Below are positions 8,564 through 16,851 of a DNA stretch of 64,000 nt, one piece after another. How positions within the stretch are numbered: the stretch's first letter is position 1; each line of letters opens with the position of its first letter. A program made the position numbers and the translations under genes. This DNA is from Planctomycetota bacterium (GTDB lineage Bacteria; Planctomycetota; UBA1135; UBA2386), in contig JADJWQ010000006.1 in the NCBI GenBank assembly GCA_016716265.1, forward strand, positions 3,747,501 to 3,811,500, written 5' to 3'. A model generated the notes under the pieces. That model made no database searches, had not been told where the DNA came from, and saw only the letters and a list, made by a program, of their open reading frames with translations.

Positions 8564-9483
8564 CCGCGCACCGCGAGCCGCTCGCCCTCGGGCACCGAGC
8601 GCGCCGAGATGCCGACCATCGGCTCGCCGAGGCCGGCGGAGATCTCCGCGAGCGCCTTCGGATCGTCGTAGTGCGTCACGGCCCGGACGATCGCCTTGCC
8701 GCGCTGCACCGGATCGCCGGACTTGAAGATGCCGCTGCCGACGAACACCGACTCGGCGCCGAGCTGCATCATCAGCGCGGCGTCGGCGGGCGTCGCGACG
8801 CCGCCGGCGGAGAAGTTCGGCACCGGCAGCCGCTGCGCCTCGGCGACCCAGGCGACGAGCTCGTCCGGCACGCGGTAGGCGACCGCCCGCTTGTGCAGCT
8901 CCTTGTCGTCGAGCCCACGCAGCTCGCGGATCCCGGACATCACGGCGCGCATGTGGCGCACCGCCTCGACGACGTCACCGGTGCCGGCCTCGCCCTTCGT
9001 ACGGATCAACGCTGCGCCCTCGTGGATGCGCCGCAGCGCCTCGCCGAGATCGCGGCAGCCGCATACGAACGGCGTGCGGAAGCGGTGCTTGTCGACGTGG
9101 AACTCCTCGTCCGCCGGCGTCAGCACCTCGCTCTCGTCGATGCAGTCGACCTCGATCGCCTCGAGGATCTGCGCCTCGACGAAATGGCCGATCCGCACCT
9201 TGGCCATCACCGGGATCGACACTGCTGCCTGGATCTCCTCGATCATCTTGGGATCCGACATGCGCGCGACGCCGCCGTCGCGGCGGATGTCGGCCGGCAC
9301 GCGCTCGAGCGCCATCACGGCGACGGCGCCGGCTTCCTCGGCGATGCGGGCCTGCTCGGCATTGACGACGTCCATGATGACGCCGCCCTTGAGCTGCTCG
9401 CAGAATCCGATCTTCGCGAGGCGCTCCTCCGGCGTGAAACCGGGGACGCTGGCGAGATCGACGTTCGAAGGACTGCGGGTCAT
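8557..9483 (-). CDS. pdxS: Pyridoxal 5'-phosphate synthase subunit PdxS
   Basis: The 308-aa TIM-barrel synthase makes pyridoxal 5'-phosphate from ribose 5-phosphate, glyceraldehyde 3-phosphate and ammonia (DXP-independent route). Key segments are KGGVIMDVVNAEQARIAEEA, MALERVPADIRRDGGVARM, VMAKVRIGHFVEAQ with catalytic Lys residues, IRTKGEAGTG, and the C-terminal phosphate-binding FVGSGIFKS. The family is highly conserved and full length. It lies between pdxR (43 bp upstream) and pdxT (overlapping), forming a same-strand pdxR-pdxS-pdxT cluster. Confidence 0.98.
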   Translation of the reverse strand: MTRSPSNVDLASVPGFTPEERLAKIGFCEQLKGGVIMDVVNAEQARIAEEAGAVAVMALERVPADIRRDGGVARMSDPKMIEEIQAAVSIPVMAKVRIGHFVEAQILEAIEVDCIDESEVLTPADEEFHVDKHRFRTPFVCGCRDLGEALRRIHEGAALIRTKGEAGTGDVVEAVRHMRAVMSGIRELRGLDDKELHKRAVAYRVPDELVAWVAEAQRLPVPNFSAGGVATPADAALMMQLGAESVFVGSGIFKSGDPVQRGKAIVRAVTHYDDPKALAEISAGLGEPMVGISARSVPEGERLAVRGW

Positions 9484-9526
9484 GACGGGGACCGTTGGGA
9501 TCGGATGTTCGTTGGATCGCGGGCGA

Positions 9527-11011
9527 TCAGAGGATCAAGGGAGTCGAGCCGAGCCCGGCAGCCGGGTCGGCGAGGCGCTCTTCGCGGACGCAGCGACCGA
9601 GGATCTCGATGCCGCTGTCGATCGCGGCGGGCGTCACGCGGCTCAGCGCGAGGCGCAGGCCGCGACTCGGGCGGCGCAACGGATCGAACAGCCGACCGGG
9701 CGTGACCTGCACGCCGGCGAGCGCAGCGCGGGTCGCGACGCGGTCCGCGTCGGCGTCCGGCGGCAGCTCGACCCAGATCGACAGCCCGCCGTCGGGCCGG
9801 CGCCAGCGGCAGCCCGCCGGCATGTGCGCGCGCAGGGCGCGATCGGCGGCATCGTGCCGCTCACGCAATGCCTCACGCAGCACGGTGAGGTAGCGGTCGA
9901 GCGCGCCCTCGACGACGAAGTCGCGCAGCGCGGCCTGCAGCAGCGGGCTGCTCTCCAGATCGCTGAATCGCTTCAATGCGCGCAGCGGAGCGACCAGCTC
10001 CTGCGGTGCTTCGATCCAGCCGATGCGGAGGCCGGGGAACAGCGCCTTGCTGAAGGTCCGCACCGTGATCGTCAGCCGGCGCGGATCAAGCTCGGCGAGC
10101 GACGGCGGCTCGCTGCCGGCGAAACGCAGCTCGCCTTCGAACTCGTCCTCGAGGATCGGCACGTCGGTCGCCGCGACCACGTCGACGAGCGCGCGCCGCT
10201 GCGCGGCGTCGAGCGTCACGCCGGTCGGATTGTGGAACGACGGCATGACGTAGAACAACCGCAGGTCCGGTCGCCGCAGCACGCGCGCGAGCGCGTCGAG
10301 GTCGGCGACACCGTCGGGCGCGTCGATCGGCACGAGCTCGACGCCGTGCGACGCGAGCACCCCGAACAGCTGGTGGTAGGTCGGCACCGACACCGCGACC
10401 GCGTCGCCCGGTGACGCGAAGGTGCGGATCACCAGCTCGATGCCCTGCTGCGCGCCGCTCGTCACCAGCACGCGCTCCGGATCGCCGATGCCGTGCCGCT
10501 GCGCGAGCACCTCGCGCAGCCCGGCGTCGCCGGCGGTCGAGCCGTAGCCGAGCGAGCCACCGATCCGACCGCTGTCGCGCAGCACGCGTACGACGCAGGC
10601 CGCGAAGGCCTCGATCGGGAACAGCGCCGGGTCGGGCTGCAGGCCGGCGAGGTCGGCGACCAGCGCATCGGTGTCCGCGCTGAGCGGCGGGAGCGCGGCG
10701 CCGTCCTGCAGCGCCAGCATCGCGGCGACCGCGGCGCGGCTCAGCGGCGGCCCCGCGATCGAGCCGGGCGCCGCGGCCCGCTCGGCGACCACGGTGCCGC
10801 GGCCGACGGTGGACTCGACGAGTCCCTCCTGCTGCAGGATGCGGAACGCGTTCTGCGCGGTCGCCCGCGTGACGCCGGCCTCCTGCGCGACGCTGCGGAT
10901 CGTCGGCAGCCGCTCGCCGGCGCGCAGCAGGCCGGCGCGGATGCGCTCCCGGAAGCGCGCCGCGATGCGCTGCGCGCTGCCCTGCTGCGGTGCTGTCGCG
11001 TGCTCGGCCAA
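9527..11011 (-). CDS. pdxR: MocR/PdxR-family GntR-aminotransferase regulator
   Basis: The roughly 494-aa protein fuses an N-terminal GntR winged helix (RIAARFRERIRAGLLRAGER, LPTIRSVAQEAGVTRATAQN, residues about 15-75) to a fold-type I aminotransferase domain. That domain includes VLVTSGAQQGIELVIR, MPSFHNPTGVTLD and the PLP-lysine region TVRTFSKALFPGLRIGW. MocR proteins bind PLP and, in the PdxR subgroup, regulate pdxST. Its position directly upstream of pdxS-pdxT supports that role. I chose the TTG start at 11011: there is no ATG between it and the coding-like region, and the frame further upstream (to 11146) crosses the likely promoter. A start up to 20 codons away cannot be excluded. Confidence 0.88.
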   Translation of the reverse strand: MAEHATAPQQGSAQRIAARFRERIRAGLLRAGERLPTIRSVAQEAGVTRATAQNAFRILQQEGLVESTVGRGTVVAERAAAPGSIAGPPLSRAAVAAMLALQDGAALPPLSADTDALVADLAGLQPDPALFPIEAFAACVVRVLRDSGRIGGSLGYGSTAGDAGLREVLAQRHGIGDPERVLVTSGAQQGIELVIRTFASPGDAVAVSVPTYHQLFGVLASHGVELVPIDAPDGVADLDALARVLRRPDLRLFYVMPSFHNPTGVTLDAAQRRALVDVVAATDVPILEDEFEGELRFAGSEPPSLAELDPRRLTITVRTFSKALFPGLRIGWIEAPQELVAPLRALKRFSDLESSPLLQAALRDFVVEGALDRYLTVLREALRERHDAADRALRAHMPAGCRWRRPDGGLSIWVELPPDADADRVATRAALAGVQVTPGRLFDPLRRPSRGLRLALSRVTPAAIDSGIEILGRCVREERLADPAAGLGSTPLIL

Positions 11012-11024
11012 GGTTGCGAAGATA

Positions 11025-11062
11025 GCGGCGGGACAATCCGCCGCACAAGAGAGACAATTTGT
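11025..11062 (-). promoter_or_regulatory. Candidate PdxR operator/promoter region
   Basis: Two motifs lie just upstream of the chosen pdxR start. A perfect 7-bp inverted repeat, GCGGCGG/CCGCCGC around GACAAT, spans 11025-11044. A small palindrome, ACAATTTGT, lies at 11054-11062. The hexamer GACAAT occurs twice (11032-11037 and 11053-11058), as direct repeats 21 bp apart, a spacing compatible with MocR operator half-sites. On the minus strand TATCTT at 11024-11019 could be a -10. Function is inferred from position only. Confidence 0.4.
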
Positions 11063-11277
11063 TCTAGAGCGCCCTTGCCGCCGCGAGCCGCGCCTTCGTC
11101 CCGCATCGGGATCGCGCCGAGCCACCCGCCGGCCGGCTGGTTCCACGACATCCCGCCACGACTGTCGAGCGGGTCGACACCGAGGCTGCAGCGCGCGGTC
11201 CGCCAGTTCCGATCGCTGTTGCGGGACGCGTCGGTCGCCAGCCGACCGGTGTGGACCACGACGGGGGAGAACGCAGC

Positions 11278-12276
11278 ATGTGGCAGAAGGCGACGGTCAT
11301 CGGCCTGTCGGTGGCGCTCGGTGCGATCGGTGCGTGGGCCGGCGGCTCTGGCGAGTCACCCGGGCGACCGTTCCAGCCGCACGGCGGCGCGAGCGCGCCG
11401 GGTGCGGTCGCGGAGCTGCGGACGGCGGTCGGGCGGGTCGCGGTCGCGCGCGGCGACGATCCCGCCGCGCCGGCCGGGGTGGGCGGCCTGCCGATGCCGG
11501 CCGCGCCGGGCGGCGCCGCACCGGCCGACGACCCGGCCGCCGCCGGGTCGCGCGGTGCCTGCGAGCTGCTCGCCGACCCCGACGCGGCCGCGACCCTGCC
11601 TCCGCGGCTCGTCGACGAGCTGCAGCTCGGGCGGCTCGGCGTCGCCGCACGCCTCGCGCTGACGTCGACCCGCGCCGCCTCGGAACGGGTCGCGAGCGGC
11701 GACGCCGAGCTGGCGATCGTGGCGCGCGGTGCCTACGGGCCGTCGACGCGCACGACGGCGGGCGAACGGCTGCTCGGCGCGTGGCTGCCGGTGCTCGTCG
11801 CGCACCCGGACAACCCATTGCACAACGTTCCGAGCCGCAAGCTCCGCGACCTGCTGCGCGGTCAGCTCCGCTCGTGGCGGGAGCTCGGCGGCCCCGATCT
11901 GCCGATCGAGCTGGTCGTGCCGGCCGACGCGGACGCGCGGGCGATGATCGGTCGCGCGCTGATCCCGGGTGACCGCCTCGACGAGCGGGCGCGCACCGCG
12001 TCGCGCGAGGAGGACTGCCTCGCGATCACGCTCGCCGAGCGCGGCGCCGTCACGGTCGTGTCGCTCGCGCTGACCGAGTTCCACGCGGTCCGACCACTGA
12101 CGATCGACGGCATCGCACCGAGCGCCGCCGCGCGCAATCGCGGCACCTACCCGTTCGGCGTCGACGTGCTGCTGCTGGAGGCGCGCGCCAAGGGCGCCGC
12201 CGCCCGCCGCCTCATCGCGCTGTTCGAGAGCGAGGACGGCCGCCGCCGGCTCGCCGAGCGGCTGTCGTTGCCGTGA
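11278..12276 (+). CDS. PstS-like phosphate/anion substrate-binding domain protein
   Basis: This 332-aa exported protein starts at an ATG preceded by GGGGGAG about 9 bp upstream. Residues 1-22 form a signal sequence or anchor. A Gly/Ala/Pro-rich linker runs to about residue 85. The rest is a periplasmic-binding-protein fold: AELAIVARGAYG, VLVAHPDNPLHNVPSRKLRD, LLRGQLRSWRELGGPDLPIE and NRGTYPFGVDVLLLE match the PstS/PBP-like-2 family (HPDNP, then ...LRDLLRG...W.ELGG). It probably binds phosphate or another oxyanion. No ABC permease or ATPase genes are adjacent, so it may be a sensor or a scattered transporter component. Confidence 0.8.
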   Translation: MWQKATVIGLSVALGAIGAWAGGSGESPGRPFQPHGGASAPGAVAELRTAVGRVAVARGDDPAAPAGVGGLPMPAAPGGAAPADDPAAAGSRGACELLADPDAAATLPPRLVDELQLGRLGVAARLALTSTRAASERVASGDAELAIVARGAYGPSTRTTAGERLLGAWLPVLVAHPDNPLHNVPSRKLRDLLRGQLRSWRELGGPDLPIELVVPADADARAMIGRALIPGDRLDERARTASREEDCLAITLAERGAVTVVSLALTEFHAVRPLTIDGIAPSAAARNRGTYPFGVDVLLLEARAKGAAARRLIALFESEDGRRRLAERLSLP

Positions 12277-12297
12277 GGGGCCGGTCGAGCGCGCGGC

Positions 12298-13077
12298 TCA
12301 GAAGCGCACGCCGCCGCCGATGAAGAAGCCCTGCACCTCGAGGTTCGCCGAGAAGCGATCGCCCTCGCTGCGGCCGTCGGCGTCGATCGACAGGTACCGG
12401 TAGCCCGCGAACAGGTCGAGGAACGGCGTCGGCGTCACGACGACGCGCGCCTCGGCATCCAGGAAGGTGCCGTCGACGTCGCCGAGGTCGAGGCTCATGG
12501 CGCCGACCTCGACCTCCGCCGACACGATCGACAGCTCGACCTCGCCCTCGACGAACAGCATCGGGACCGGCGCGAACACGTCGACTTCCTCGAACGCGCT
12601 GACCGGACCGACCGAGCGCACCGACGCGTTCACGTCGAACAGGTCGATGCCGATACCGGGCGCCAATCGCACCGGCCCGACGTCGACGAGGTCGTAGCTG
12701 TAGAACGCCTTCAGATTGCGCAGGTCGAGCTCGGAGTCGACCTGCGTGCCGGCGGGGATGTCGCCGAACGCCTGGCTGAGGCTGCCGCGACCGTCCTCCG
12801 ACATGATGAAGCCGCCGACGCTCACGTTGCCGGCCACCGTCTCGATCTGCGCGTGGCCGTAGAGGGCATTGGCAGCATCACCGAGCCCGAGATCGCGATC
12901 GACATCCGTGCGCACGAACGTGCCGCCGCCCGACGGCTCGAGGCCGACGTCGCCCGACACGCTCAGACGCGCGAAGCCGAGCTGCGCTTCGGCGCTCGGG
13001 ACGACCTCGCAGCCGGCGAGACCCGCGATCACGAGCGCAGCGCACAGGGCGGCAGAACGGCGAGCCATCGTCGACAT
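12298..13077 (-). CDS. Outer-membrane beta-barrel lipoprotein, unknown function
   Basis: The 259-aa protein has a lipoprotein-type signal (ALCAALVIAGLAGC, Cys at about 23). Alternating hydrophobic strands follow, ending in Phe (LFAGYRYLSIDADG ... VQGFFIGGGVRF), typical of 8- to 12-stranded outer-membrane barrels of the OmpW/OmpA-like superfamily. The ATG at 13077 is preceded by GAGAGG at suitable spacing; a second in-frame ATG lies 9 bp downstream. The partner or ligand cannot be inferred. It is convergent with the PstS-like gene (21 bp between). Confidence 0.75.
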   Translation of the reverse strand: MSTMARRSAALCAALVIAGLAGCEVVPSAEAQLGFARLSVSGDVGLEPSGGGTFVRTDVDRDLGLGDAANALYGHAQIETVAGNVSVGGFIMSEDGRGSLSQAFGDIPAGTQVDSELDLRNLKAFYSYDLVDVGPVRLAPGIGIDLFDVNASVRSVGPVSAFEEVDVFAPVPMLFVEGEVELSIVSAEVEVGAMSLDLGDVDGTFLDAEARVVVTPTPFLDLFAGYRYLSIDADGRSEGDRFSANLEVQGFFIGGGVRF

Positions 13078-13159
13078 GCGGGCCTCTCGAAGTCGTTGCC
13101 GGACCGCTGCAGTCGACCGGTCGGACCGGTCCGCGTCGAGCATCGCAGCGCTGTTTCCG

Positions 13160-14539
13160 TCAATCGCGGCGCTTCGACTCGATGCCGAAGCCGAGCCGGC
13201 GGAGGTCGTCGAGTAGTCGCTCGCGGCCCTTGGGCGGGCCGCCGCGCCCCCACAGCCACCACATCCGGTCGGTCCACCCGCGCGTCTCGTCGACCGGCCG
13301 CGCCCCGGGCCCGACGCCGCGCGCATTCGCGCGGCGGGCCTGGTCGCGGGCCAGCTCGTCCGCTCCGTCGAGCCAGCTGTCGATCGGAGCGGAGTCGTAG
13401 CGCTCCTCGTGCAGGACCGCGTCGAGCGGCATGCGGCCGCGCGGCTCCGGATCGTCGGCCGGCCAGCCGACCACCAGGCCGAACAGGACGACCGCGAGCG
13501 GCGGCAGGCCGAGCAGCTCGGCGAGCTCGACCGGGTGGTCGCGCGCCGCGCCGATCATGCACGAGCCGAGCCCCTCCGATTCCGCCGCGAGCTGCAGGTT
13601 CTGGCCGAACAACGCGGCGTCGATCACCGCCTGCAGGAACGTCTCGAGCGGGTCCGGATCGAGCCGGCCGCCGTGCCGCTCGCAGGCGCGCGCGATCTTG
13701 GACAGGTCGGCGCACACCGCGACGAACACCGGAGCGTCGCGGATGTGCTGCTGGTCCGCGCACAGCGTCGCGATGCGGTCCTTGCGCGCCGGGTCGCGCA
13801 CGACGACGGCCGCGTAGGACTGTCCGAAGCTCGACGTCGACGCGAAGCGCGCCGAGTCGACCAGCCAGCGGAGCTGTGCGTCGCCGACCGGCTCGGGTCG
13901 GAACGCGCGCCGGCTGCGGTGGCGCGCCATCAGCTCGGTCGCCGGACCGCGACCGGCGAGCGCGCCGCGCGCCGCGAGCAGGTCGGCCGGCTCGTCGAGA
14001 TCGCGCAGCACGAACCCGTCGTCGACCGCGACCGCGACGATGCGCGTCGGGTCGCGCCGCACGACGTCGCGCAGCGTCGCGGCGGTCGCCAGCTCGGCGG
14101 CGACCGCGGGCGTCAGCGCGAGCGGGTGTCCCGGTCGGCCGCGGCAGATCGGCAGCGCGATGCGGTCCGCGCGCGGCGCCGGTCCGGCGAGCGCCCGGAG
14201 CAAGGCACGCGGCACCTCCGCGTCGACCATCGCGAAGTCGACCGGTGCGATCAGCAGCGCCTCGGCGCCGGCACCGGCGACCACCAGCCCCGCGCGCAGG
14301 CTCTCGATCATCTCGTCGCTGTCGACGTCGACCCGCACGGCGTGCACCCCCGGCGGCAACGGCGCAGCACCCTGCCGCCGCACGACGACGACCCGTGCGC
14401 AGCCGGCGGCACGGCAATGCCGCACCAGCCGGGCCACGGCCGGCTCTCCGCCGAGGTCGACGAGCGCCTTGTCGGCGCCGAGCCGCTCGCCGCGGCCCGC
14501 AGCGAGAACGATCGCAACCGTCTTCCCGGGTTCCGCCAT
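13160..14539 (-). CDS. MobA-like nucleotidyltransferase fused to nitroreductase-family flavoprotein
   Basis: The 459-aa fusion starts MAEPGKTVAIVLAAGRGERL. Residues 1-190 are an NTP_transf_3 (MobA/MocA-type) domain with the LAAGRGERLGADKALVDLGG signature, an LLIAPVDFAMVDAE metal-binding strand, and an ICRGRPGHPLAL segment typical of MocA enzymes that load CTP or GTP onto molybdopterin. After about residue 200 comes a nitroreductase/NfsA-type FMN domain: LMARHRSRRAFRPEPV, FASTSSFGQSYAAVVV, LQAVIDAALFGQNLQLAAES and EGLGSCMIGAARDHP. Joining these two families is unusual. The upstream gene is a flavin reductase, so the nitroreductase half may be fed reduced flavin. Molybdenum relevance is uncertain because no molybdoenzyme is nearby. 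Confidence 0.85.
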   Translation of the reverse strand: MAEPGKTVAIVLAAGRGERLGADKALVDLGGEPAVARLVRHCRAAGCARVVVVRRQGAAPLPPGVHAVRVDVDSDEMIESLRAGLVVAGAGAEALLIAPVDFAMVDAEVPRALLRALAGPAPRADRIALPICRGRPGHPLALTPAVAAELATAATLRDVVRRDPTRIVAVAVDDGFVLRDLDEPADLLAARGALAGRGPATELMARHRSRRAFRPEPVGDAQLRWLVDSARFASTSSFGQSYAAVVVRDPARKDRIATLCADQQHIRDAPVFVAVCADLSKIARACERHGGRLDPDPLETFLQAVIDAALFGQNLQLAAESEGLGSCMIGAARDHPVELAELLGLPPLAVVLFGLVVGWPADDPEPRGRMPLDAVLHEERYDSAPIDSWLDGADELARDQARRANARGVGPGARPVDETRGWTDRMWWLWGRGGPPKGRERLLDDLRRLGFGIESKRRD

Positions 14540-14550
14540 CAGCAGCTCCG

Positions 14551-15042
14551 TCAGTAGCTCAGGCCGTTCTTGCGGATGTGGACCATCGGCCGCCCCTCGC
14601 CGTCGCGGCGGGCGCCGGCCTGGACGGCCGCACCGAACAGCACGTGGTCGGACCACGTGACCTCGCCGAGCAGGCGGCACGACAGCCAGGCGAGCGCCTC
14701 GCTCAGGTATGGCACCCCGTCGGCGTCGAGCGCCGTCTCGACACCTTCGAACGCCGGCTCGCCGGGGTCGAAGCCGCGCGCGAAATGTGCGAGCAGGCCG
14801 GCCTGGGACTCGTCGAGCACCGACAGGCAGAAACGGCCGGTCGCGCGCACGGCGGTCTCGATGTGTCGCCCGCGCTTCAACGCGACGCTGAGCGCAGGCG
14901 GCTCGAAGCCGACCTGTTGGACGAACGACACGAGGCAGCCGGTCGCCGCCGTGCCGGTGCCGGCCGTCAGCACGAACAGCCCGCTCGGCACGCAGGCGAG
15001 CGCGCGCGCGAAGTCGGGCACCGGGCGGCGGGGCTCAGCCAC
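14551..15042 (-). CDS. Flavin reductase-domain protein
   Basis: The 163-aa protein belongs to the flavin_reduct (FMN-binding split-barrel) family: VPDFARALACVPSGLFVLTA, CLVSFVQQVGFEPPALSVAL, GRFCLSVLDESQAGLLAHFA, WLSCRLLGEVTWSDHVLFGA and the C-terminal G-RPMVHIRKNGLSY. Members reduce FMN with NAD(P)H or bind flavin. I chose the GTG at 15042, which overlaps the pyrE stop by 8 bp and begins just before the first conserved strand. A frame open to 15156 overlaps pyrE and is not needed. It lies 11 bp upstream of the nucleotidyltransferase-nitroreductase fusion, so the two flavin proteins are probably co-expressed. Confidence 0.87.
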   Translation of the reverse strand: MAEPRRPVPDFARALACVPSGLFVLTAGTGTAATGCLVSFVQQVGFEPPALSVALKRGRHIETAVRATGRFCLSVLDESQAGLLAHFARGFDPGEPAFEGVETALDADGVPYLSEALAWLSCRLLGEVTWSDHVLFGAAVQAGARRDGEGRPMVHIRKNGLSY

Positions 15043-15616
15043 GGCCGCGGATCTCCGACAGCGACAGCAGCGGGCGGACGTCGAACTCGGCGCGGAACGC
15101 GGCGGCGTCGGGGTCCTCACGGTCGGCGAGCGCGAGCACGACGACCGGCACCGCACCGACCTCGCGCACGGCGTCGATCGCCTTGCGCGCCGAGCCCCCG
15201 GTCGTGATCGTGTCCTCGACGATCGCGACCCGTTGACCGGGGGCGAGCTCGCCCTCGATGCGCGCGCCGAGGCCGTGTCCCTTCGGCTCCTTGCGCACCA
15301 GGAACGCGCCGAGCGGATTGCCGCGCTCCCAGCTCAGCGCGCACGCGGCGCTGGCGATCGGGTCGGCGCCCATCGTCAGCCCGCCGATCGCGGTGACGTC
15401 CGGGAACGCCCGCAGCTCGTCGAGGATCAGATGGGCCATGAGATTGAGGCCCTCGGCGTGCAGCGTGATGCGTTTGCCGTCGATGTAGAAGTCGGAGCGC
15501 TTGCCCGACGCGAGCTGCACGTCGAGCCCGTCGCGGTACGCGCGCTCCCTGACCAGGGCGAGGAGCCGCGCGCGGCGCGCGGCGGAGTCGGCGGTCGGGT
15601 TCACGACGCAAGGCAT
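15035..15616 (-). CDS. pyrE: Orotate phosphoribosyltransferase
   Basis: The 193-aa type I phosphoribosyltransferase makes OMP from orotate and PRPP in pyrimidine synthesis. The PRPP loop is RVAIVEDTITTGGSARKAID. Other family segments are QLASGKRSDFYIDGKRITLH, IGGLTMGADPIASA and FLVRKEPKGHGLGARIEG. I chose the ATG at 15616; an in-frame GTG lies four codons downstream. The gene overlaps the flavin reductase by 8 bp and is divergent from the O-methyltransferase. Confidence 0.95.
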   Translation of the reverse strand: MPCVVNPTADSAARRARLLALVRERAYRDGLDVQLASGKRSDFYIDGKRITLHAEGLNLMAHLILDELRAFPDVTAIGGLTMGADPIASAACALSWERGNPLGAFLVRKEPKGHGLGARIEGELAPGQRVAIVEDTITTGGSARKAIDAVREVGAVPVVVLALADREDPDAAAFRAEFDVRPLLSLSEIRGRG

Positions 15617-15648
15617 ACGGCCTGTGCCGCGGACCTCCAAGCGCCGCG

Positions 15649-15654
15649 TAGACT
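15649..15654 (+). promoter_or_regulatory. Candidate -10 (TAGACT) for a leaderless O-methyltransferase transcript
   Basis: TAGACT ends only 6 nt before the ATG at 15661. If this is the -10, transcription would start at or next to the start codon. There is no Shine-Dalgarno sequence, which fits leaderless initiation. Confidence 0.4.
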
Positions 15655-15660
15655 GCCGGC

Positions 15661-16311
15661 ATGTCCAAGTACGGCGTGACCCTGACGCCCGAACACTTCG
15701 CCTACATCCGCGCCCGCACCACCGCGGAGGACGAGTTCCTCGTCGCGCTCGCGCGCGCCGCGGACGCGGAGGGCATCCCGGCGATCTCGGTCACGCCCGA
15801 GCAGGGGGCGCTGCTGCAGATCCTGCTGCGCGCGGGCGGCGCGCGCGAGGTCGTCGAGGTCGGCACGCTCGCGGGGTGCTCGGCGATCTGGATGGCGCGC
15901 GCGCTGCCGGCGCTCGGCCGCGTGCGCACGATCGAGATCGAGCCGCGCCACGCGAACTTCGCGGAGAGCTGGATCGCGAGATCCGACGTCGCCGGCCGCA
16001 TCGAGGTGCACCGCGGCGATGCGCGGGACGTGCTGCCGGGCTTCGCCGACGGCTCGGCGGATCTCGTGTTCCTCGACGCCGACAAGACCGGCTATGCCGG
16101 CTACCTCGAGCACGCGGTCCGCATCGTGCGCCGGGGCGGGCTCGTCGTCGTCGACAACGCGCTCGCCTTCGGCCACCTGCTCGACGACGAGGAGCAGGAC
16201 GAATCGGTCGTCGCCGTGCGCCGCTTCAACGAGCGGCTCGCCGGCGACGCGCGGCTGCAGAGCGTGCTCGTACCGCTCGGCGACGGCATGTGGGTCGGCG
16301 TCCGCCGCTGA
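15661..16311 (+). CDS. SAM-dependent O-methyltransferase (caffeoyl-CoA OMT family)
   Basis: The 216-aa enzyme belongs to the Methyltransf_3 family. The SAM-binding motif REVVEVGTLAGCSAIWMARA is near residues 61-80, the acidic loop VRTIEIEPRHANFAES follows, and LVFLDADKTGYAGYLEHAVR near residue 140 carries the metal-binding Asp residues. LVVVDNALAFGHLLD is typical of motif VI. Bacterial members methylate catechol-type or other small hydroxylated substrates with Mg2+; the substrate is unknown here. It is convergent with the DUF4262 gene, with 3 bp between stops. Confidence 0.93.
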   Translation: MSKYGVTLTPEHFAYIRARTTAEDEFLVALARAADAEGIPAISVTPEQGALLQILLRAGGAREVVEVGTLAGCSAIWMARALPALGRVRTIEIEPRHANFAESWIARSDVAGRIEVHRGDARDVLPGFADGSADLVFLDADKTGYAGYLEHAVRIVRRGGLVVVDNALAFGHLLDDEEQDESVVAVRRFNERLAGDARLQSVLVPLGDGMWVGVRR

Positions 16312-16314
16312 TCG

Positions 16315-16848
16315 CTACTTGCCGAGCAGCGGTTGCAGCGGCGCGAGGTCCTTGGCGAAGCCGGCGTCCCACGGGAATCGCCCGCGGGCGTCGGGCCAGA
16401 CGAGCTGCACGACCTCCACCGCGACCTCGGGGCCGGTGCCCGCGATGCGATGGACGAAGTCCAGATACTCGGCGACGCGCTGCGGGGCGACCGGGCGCAC
16501 GGCGCAGGCGAAGCGGTCGACGAGACCCTCGACGAGCGTCCCGACCACGAAGCGCTCGCCGTCCCGCACGCGCTCGCCGGCGAGATCGAGCAGCTCGTGC
16601 AGCGGGCCGCCCTGCTCACCGTCGTCGAGCCCGAACACGACGATCTCCGGGTGGCGGTAACTCGACCACAGACCGACGGTGAAGCCGTACGCCGGGCCGC
16701 TGCCGTCGGATTGCACGAGCACGACGTGGAAGCCGTGCGCGCGGATCTCCTCGCGCACCTGGCGCTCGACCTCGGCCAGCGCGGCGGCGTCGGCCGCCGG
16801 GTCCGGCTCCGGGCTCGCGTTCGGTGTGGATCGCTGGTCGCGGCTCAC
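16315..16848 (-). CDS. DUF4262 domain protein
   Basis: The 177-aa protein matches DUF4262: HGFHVVLVQSDGSGPAYGFT, VGLWSSYRHPEIVVFGLDD, then RFACAVRPVAPQRVAEYLDF. The function of the family is not established. The gene begins 3 bp after the purF stop in the same direction and is likely in the purF operon. No signal peptide or membrane segment is present. Confidence 0.85.
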   Translation of the reverse strand: MSRDQRSTPNASPEPDPAADAAALAEVERQVREEIRAHGFHVVLVQSDGSGPAYGFTVGLWSSYRHPEIVVFGLDDGEQGGPLHELLDLAGERVRDGERFVVGTLVEGLVDRFACAVRPVAPQRVAEYLDFVHRIAGTGPEVAVEVVQLVWPDARGRFPWDAGFAKDLAPLQPLLGK

Positions 16849-16851
16849 GGC

